Of a stretch of DNA of 9,352 nucleotides, positions 7,301 through 9,352 are shown piece after piece. The notes under the pieces were generated by a model. That model was not told where the DNA came from. It saw only the letters and a program-made list of their open reading frames with translations, and did no database searches. The position numbers were made by a program, and so were the translations under genes. Each line of letters starts with the position of its first letter. The first letter of the stretch is position 1. The stretch comes from DATKMS01 sp041497995 (GTDB taxonomy: Bacteria; Desulfobacterota; Binatia; HRBIN30): NCBI GenBank assembly GCA_041497995.1, contig JBGQHM010000269.1, forward strand, positions 1 through 9,352, written 5' to 3'.

Positions 7301-7548
7301 ATCGAAGTCGGCCCAACCAGCCGATCAACGTCGACGTTTATGACGACGATGTCCTACTCGGCCGAGTATCCGCCGATCAATTTCGGCAAGATCTCGCAGA
7401 CGCAGGCAAGGGCGATGGCGCACACGCGTTTGTGTACACGCCTCCGACGGGCGTGAAAGACGGTCGGCCACATTCGATCTCAGTGAAGATTTCCGAAGGC
7501 GATATGCGACTGTCTGATACTCCGAAACTGATGCAGTGCCAGAGATAG
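4363..7548 (+). CDS. Membrane-anchored sulfatase-superfamily protein (probable phosphotransferase type) with C-terminal beta-sandwich modules
   Basis: A 1061-residue protein. Five hydrophobic helices lie at about 12-30, 46-68, 77-96, 105-122 and 132-150, placing the rest in the periplasm; five helices plus a sulfatase fold is the LtaS/EptA layout. The catalytic domain spans about 174-544. Visible metal/active-site residues are Asp182-Glu183 in IFDEFSVTSL, Thr224 in DNTLTAVPAMLTG (aligned with the formylglycine Cys of CxPxR...LTG sulfatases), His372 in LLPHVPW and Asp447-His448 in MADHG; SVDILPTITDILGI (493-506) is a typical late sulfatase segment. Cys280 and Cys285 may form a disulfide. Beyond the enzyme lie a beta-rich domain (about 599-681, with VNDVIQATTRTY and NEVEVFVV) and three GWAxD modules: 730-824, 850-953 and 963-1059, the first separated by a Pro-rich linker (835-846). 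It probably moves or removes a phospho-group on an extracellular glycan or lipid, with the modules binding the substrate. Specificity cannot be read from sequence; hydrolase activity is not excluded. Confidence 0.85.
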   Translation: MQRQIDSVTGGLHIFVLCSFAIAQPLFDLLSRNPEFFVARGSQPLDVVLLALTLCVFVPVLLVVLVGASRLLGLRMHATLHALVVFLLIAVTALPALKRIHGPSGTLLIAIAMGIGIVATTTYFRFSAPRTFLTMLSPAILLFPALFLFHSPVAKVLRAGGHVEEHLPKVGATAPVVVVIFDEFSVTSLMDDHGQIDAIRYPNFAAVGRDATWFRNATTVSDNTLTAVPAMLTGSYPDEKPAIMFGEGRLPTAADYPHNLFTLLGGSYDMQVFERLTALCPKAICGPGPHDRSAVQRIRSMFVDLGVVYLHIVLPPDFATRLPVVTRSWSDFRMADNRTFSAPPVLFSRFLESITPAGEKPGLYFLHVLLPHVPWTYLPSGRSYLVAADNIEGLHEEQWTEDEWPVALAYQRYLLQVGFVDKLVGDLIAKLKAVDLYDRSLIVLMADHGVSFRSGSSRRVASETNLEEIMAIPLLIKAPGQHHGEIDDRNVQSVDILPTITDILGIKLPWSVDGHSALAKTRPPDSEKVIFAHDTALKFVVGAKAAFEAMHAALRRKIALFGSGSNGGLHKMGSHGDLVGRRISEVEVTGDQLEIELAQPDLLANVDPNADFVPAQIAGRIGATGHTTPHLDLAIAVNDVIQATTRTYQVDGDELAFSAVVPEESFHRGSNEVEVFVVSADKGRVTLAPTKTGAVTWHSAPSSIQSNGDNEVIQSASGAAVPILSLLGGWLEIAKMSTDTLQLSGWAADTESGQSAETVAVFANGRRVYSGPTTLVRRDVVRAYRAPQLERSGFRFAVPRSLFRDGSQSEVRIFALSRRRVAFELHYPDGYPFRQPPAPPPRMAPPSYSDEGFFDTADCQVIAGWARDTRRPQVPATVDIFDGEMLLATVAADQFRRDLADAGYGDGRHGFTYAVPASLKDGKPHAIRVTVAGTQVELEERAQLPRRPKTITCLSSEVARNYEGLLEATDCNAIAGWAWDRSRPNQPINVDVYDDDVLLGRVSADQFRQDLADAGKGDGAHAFVYTPPTGVKDGRPHSISVKISEGDMRLSDTPKLMQCQR
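6157..6405 (+). other. Beta-rich domain following the sulfatase fold
   Basis: This codes for about residues 599-681 of the sulfatase-fold protein. The pattern FVPAQIAGRI, then LDLAIAVNDVIQATTRTY, then LAFSAVVPEESF, then NEVEVFVVS, is an alternation of short hydrophobic strands and Gly/Asn/Asp turns typical of an immunoglobulin-like sandwich. It lacks the GWAxD signature of the later modules, so I treat it as a separate domain type. I recall similar segments behind sulfatase-like catalytic domains in other bacterial proteins, but cannot name a family. Confidence 0.5.
6910..7539 (+). repeat. In-frame tandem duplication of a GWAxD module
   Basis: Two copies (6910-7221 and 7249-7539) encode the last two modules of the sulfatase-fold protein, with a period of 336 bases (112 codons). 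By eye about 42 of 77 core residues are identical, including IAGWA, ADQFR, DLADAG and KDG. Each copy begins with a DC pair (Cys859, Cys971) and ends with a single Cys (Cys953, Cys1059), suggesting one internal disulfide per module. DNA similarity is still visible, for example around 7036 and 7372. A more divergent copy without these cysteines lies at 6550-6834. Confidence 0.85.
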
Positions 7549-7572
7549 GAGCCATGAGCGACGTCCGCGATC

Positions 7573-8550
7573 TCAGACTCCTCGACGGAGGAGGCGATCG
7601 AGACTGCGATGAAGCCCGCTTCCCTGCGCGAGCTTCGCCACGGAGCGTGCGCCGAGGAACTGTGCGAGATTCTGCGTAAAGCTGTACGGGATTGCCCGTG
7701 CGCACCAGCGCAGGCGTTCTCCGGGAGTAAGCGACCGATCATCAGCCACTACCCGAAGAAGATGCAAGGCCCCCGCCACCGTACAGGATACGAGGTCGCG
7801 CTGCCGGGGAACCGTGTGCACCCCGAAGAGGCGATGCAGATTCTGATGGTCGAGATAGACGCGCTTCAGCTCGTACCACATCGAGTTGTTGTGCGAGTGG
7901 ACTACGCAGGAGCGCGGCTCGAAGACGATCTTGTGTCCCGCAAACAGCGCGCGGTGCGCCCAGTCGAGGTCCTCACCGAAGCGGCGCTCACGAAACGGGA
8001 TCTCCAGGGCCACCCGCCGGCGCACGCTGGAGCTCACGTTGTCGAAGGCCACGCGAGCCAGCTTCTCGAGCGGTGGCAATCCGTCGAACTCTGCCACACT
8101 CGCGACCGACTGCACGCGGGGCACGGCCGCCGTAGCCACCCAATTGCTCAAACGATCGCGGACGAATGGGTTCGCGTCCGGCCGAGGAACTTGGCGGCTG
8201 TAGGCCCCGGCAACCTGTGGATCCGCGAAGCAGTCGACCAGTCGTTGCATCCACTGGTCGTCGGCTGGGTGGGCGTCTTGTGTTGCCAGGACCACGATCT
8301 CGCCGCGGGCCTCGCGAATGCCGAGGTTGCGCGTGAGGCCGTGGTTGAACTCCGCGTTCGGGATCTCGATCAACCGCACTGGCTGGCGGCGCAGGAACTC
8401 GGCGGTGCCGTCCGTCGAGCCGGAGTCGATCACGAGGATCTCGAAGCTGTCGCCCATCCGCTGCTCGCGCATGCGGCGGAGTATTTCGGGGAACTCGGGA
8501 CCTGCGTTCCACGTGGGGATGAGAAGCGTGACGGCCGGATCAGAAGCCAT
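7573..8550 (-). CDS. Family 2 glycosyltransferase, rhamnosyltransferase-like
   Basis: A 325-residue protein from the ATG at 8548-8550. It has a GT-A fold: VTLLIPTWNAG (7-17), ILVIDSGSTDGT (38-49, nucleotide-sugar binding), FNHGLTRNLGI (68-78), a DXD-equivalent TQDAHPADD (90-98), FGEDLDWA (191-198, containing the likely catalytic acidic residues) and HSHNNS (218-223). The FNHG.TRNLG plus TQDA plus FGED combination is characteristic of GT2 enzymes annotated as rhamnosyltransferases, so transfer of a deoxyhexose from a dTDP-sugar to a lipid-linked glycan is likely; the donor is inferred. The frame stays open upstream to 9267, but that stretch is the out-of-frame shadow of the GT4 gene. The start lies eight bases after the GT4 stop, implying one transcript, although the ribosome site (AAGG about 13 bases upstream) is weak. 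The C-terminal part (about 245-325) is helical and basic, possibly membrane-associating. Confidence 0.88.
   Translation of the reverse strand: MASDPAVTLLIPTWNAGPEFPEILRRMREQRMGDSFEILVIDSGSTDGTAEFLRRQPVRLIEIPNAEFNHGLTRNLGIREARGEIVVLATQDAHPADDQWMQRLVDCFADPQVAGAYSRQVPRPDANPFVRDRLSNWVATAAVPRVQSVASVAEFDGLPPLEKLARVAFDNVSSSVRRRVALEIPFRERRFGEDLDWAHRALFAGHKIVFEPRSCVVHSHNNSMWYELKRVYLDHQNLHRLFGVHTVPRQRDLVSCTVAGALHLLRVVADDRSLTPGERLRWCARAIPYSFTQNLAQFLGARSVAKLAQGSGLHRSLDRLLRRGV
7578..7593. terminator. Possible hairpin between convergent genes
   Basis: CTCCTC, a four-base loop GACG, and GAGGAG form a perfect six-pair stem. It starts 29 bases after the stop of the sulfatase-fold gene and overlaps the last codons of the convergent glycosyltransferase gene. 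No run of T follows on either strand, so an intrinsic terminator is doubtful; the palindrome may simply reflect Leu and Arg codons. Confidence 0.15.
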
Positions 8551-8558
8551 CCCAATGC

Positions 8559-9352
8559 TCAGCCTTCTGGATCGACCGCTCCAGCCTCGCTGGAGCCGGC
8601 CGCGACACGATAGATCGCTTCCATGCGCGTCACGCTGGCGTCCAAGGAAACGAGCCGTGCTGCGCCACGGCTGGTCGCGTCCGGGAGATTCGACGCGCCC
8701 AGAACACGCCCAAGCACACGGGCCAGATCGTCTGCGTCCCCAGCGCGAAAGCCAATCGCAAGACCTTCGTCGATCGCCTCTTCCAAAGCACCGAGACGGC
8801 TCGCGACGACCGGCACACCTGCCGCCGCGCCCTCTCGAGCTACGAGACAGTAGCTCTCCCACCACAGCGACGGGACGACGAGCACGTCGAGGCTGGCCAG
8901 GACCGCGCCCGCCTCGCGGTGCTCGTAGCTTCCGTGAAAGCGCACGTCGCGCCCCGGGCGAATGAGCTGTCGCAGGCGGTCGACGTACCCGGTGTCGCCG
9001 TGAAAACTCGGGGCATCGCCGTAGATGTGCAGGACGAGATCCTCGCGCTCCAAGCGATTGAACGCGGCGCACAAGACGTGAACGCCCTTGCTGGGAATGA
9101 CCGTGCCGATGAAGCCGATGTGGCGGAGCGGCCGCCGGACGCGCGGCGGACCGGCGAGCCCGCTGGTCTCGAGGCCGAGGGGTGTCACGAAGATCCGCGA
9201 TGGATGGATACCCCACTCGATGAATCGATCTCGATGGAAGCGCGACGGGGCGGTCAGTGCTTGACACGTGCCGAGCATGCGTCGCACGTAGCTCTCCCAG
9301 TCACGGATCTTCCGCAGCGAAGGGGGCCGACGCAGCAGTTGCTCCAGCAAAG
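8559..9352 (-). CDS. Family 4 glycosyltransferase, partial (N-terminus beyond the window)
   Basis: The visible 263 residues, counted from codon 9348-9350, are the C-terminal half of a GT-B enzyme. The start codon is not in view: the first complete codon is TTG and the frame runs open to the edge. Visible landmarks are ALTAPSRFHRD (31-41, the loop before the donor domain), PLGLE (57-61), HIGFIGTVIPSKGVHVL (77-93, the glycine-rich donor-site strand), LHIYGD (107-112), VRFHGSYEH (136-144) and ESYCLVARE (165-173), which is the EX7E motif that contacts the nucleotide sugar, then GVPVVASRLGALEEAI (178-193). This is a retaining GT4 transferase of the type common in capsule, O-antigen and exopolysaccharide clusters. 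It overlaps nothing and leads straight into the GT2 gene, so the two probably act in successive steps. Donor and acceptor cannot be read from the sequence. Confidence 0.9.
   Translation of the reverse strand, partial: LLEQLLRRPPSLRKIRDWESYVRRMLGTCQALTAPSRFHRDRFIEWGIHPSRIFVTPLGLETSGLAGPPRVRRPLRHIGFIGTVIPSKGVHVLCAAFNRLEREDLVLHIYGDAPSFHGDTGYVDRLRQLIRPGRDVRFHGSYEHREAGAVLASLDVLVVPSLWWESYCLVAREGAAAGVPVVASRLGALEEAIDEGLAIGFRAGDADDLARVLGRVLGASNLPDATSRGAARLVSLDASVTRMEAIYRVAAGSSEAGAVDPEG

Noticed and set aside
7549..7572. Intrinsic terminator in the 24-base convergent gap
   Set aside because: The gap itself has no stem-loop or T-run; only the weak palindrome at 7578-7593 is nearby.
7609..8613. 334-codon open frame on the plus strand opposite the GT2 gene
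   Set aside because: The minus strand encodes all GT2 signature motifs over the same bases; the plus-strand peptide is low-complexity and resembles nothing.
8551..9267. N-terminal extension of the GT2 gene to give a 564-residue protein
   Set aside because: The extension is Arg/Ser-rich and overlaps the GT4 gene in another frame; the GT2 domain begins right after the ATG at 8548-8550.
1..9352. CRISPR array, tRNA, rRNA, insertion sequence or transposase
   Set aside because: No short regularly spaced repeats, tRNA-like cloverleaf, inverted terminal repeats or transposase motifs were seen on either strand.

Overview
The window is a high-GC bacterial segment (by eye well above 60% G+C) devoted to cell-surface polysaccharide work. 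No gene fixes the taxon. Sec-type signal sequence, large periplasmic domains and glycosyltransferase families suggest a diderm bacterium. This is inference; there is no rRNA or other marker in view.

Layout. Bases 1-511 hold little: a short stretch coding for the N-terminal piece of a family 2 glycosyltransferase that stops after about 61 residues (210-395), flanked by apparently non-coding sequence. From 512 to 7548 four genes read rightward: a polytopic membrane protein resembling GT-C glycosyltransferases with a large extracytoplasmic insert (512-2488); a tiny secreted or membrane protein whose predicted mature N-terminus is YLDPGSGS (2604-2852); a 478-residue protein of the NoeA-like family with a C-terminal class I SAM methyltransferase domain (2902-4338); and a 1061-residue membrane-anchored sulfatase-superfamily protein with five N-terminal membrane segments and a long tail of beta-sandwich-like modules (4363-7548). 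The gaps are 115, 49 and 24 bases, so at least the last three genes look like one transcription unit. Two leftward genes meet them tail to tail 24 bases later: a GT2 glycosyltransferase of the rhamnosyltransferase-like group (7573-8550), and upstream of it a GT4 glycosyltransferase whose N-terminal part is beyond the right edge (8559-9352).

How they may work together. The GT4 and GT2 enzymes would build an oligosaccharide on the cytoplasmic face. The rightward cluster looks like a modification or export-side module. The sulfatase-fold protein has a threonine where sulfatases have the formylglycine cysteine, together with a five-segment anchor, the layout of LtaS/EptA-type phosphotransferases, so transfer of a phospho-substituent is more likely than sulfate removal. 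The membrane protein and the sulfatase-fold protein share a GWAxD-type extracytoplasmic module, which suggests a common glycan target. The methyltransferase carries an N-terminal segment whose spacing (Lys-Asp, Asn five residues after the Asp, Asp twelve residues after the Asn) copies the catalytic loop of kinase-fold enzymes. The combination of YLDPGSGS peptide, kinase-like/methyltransferase fusion and LtaS-like enzyme is the best candidate here for an incompletely described system.
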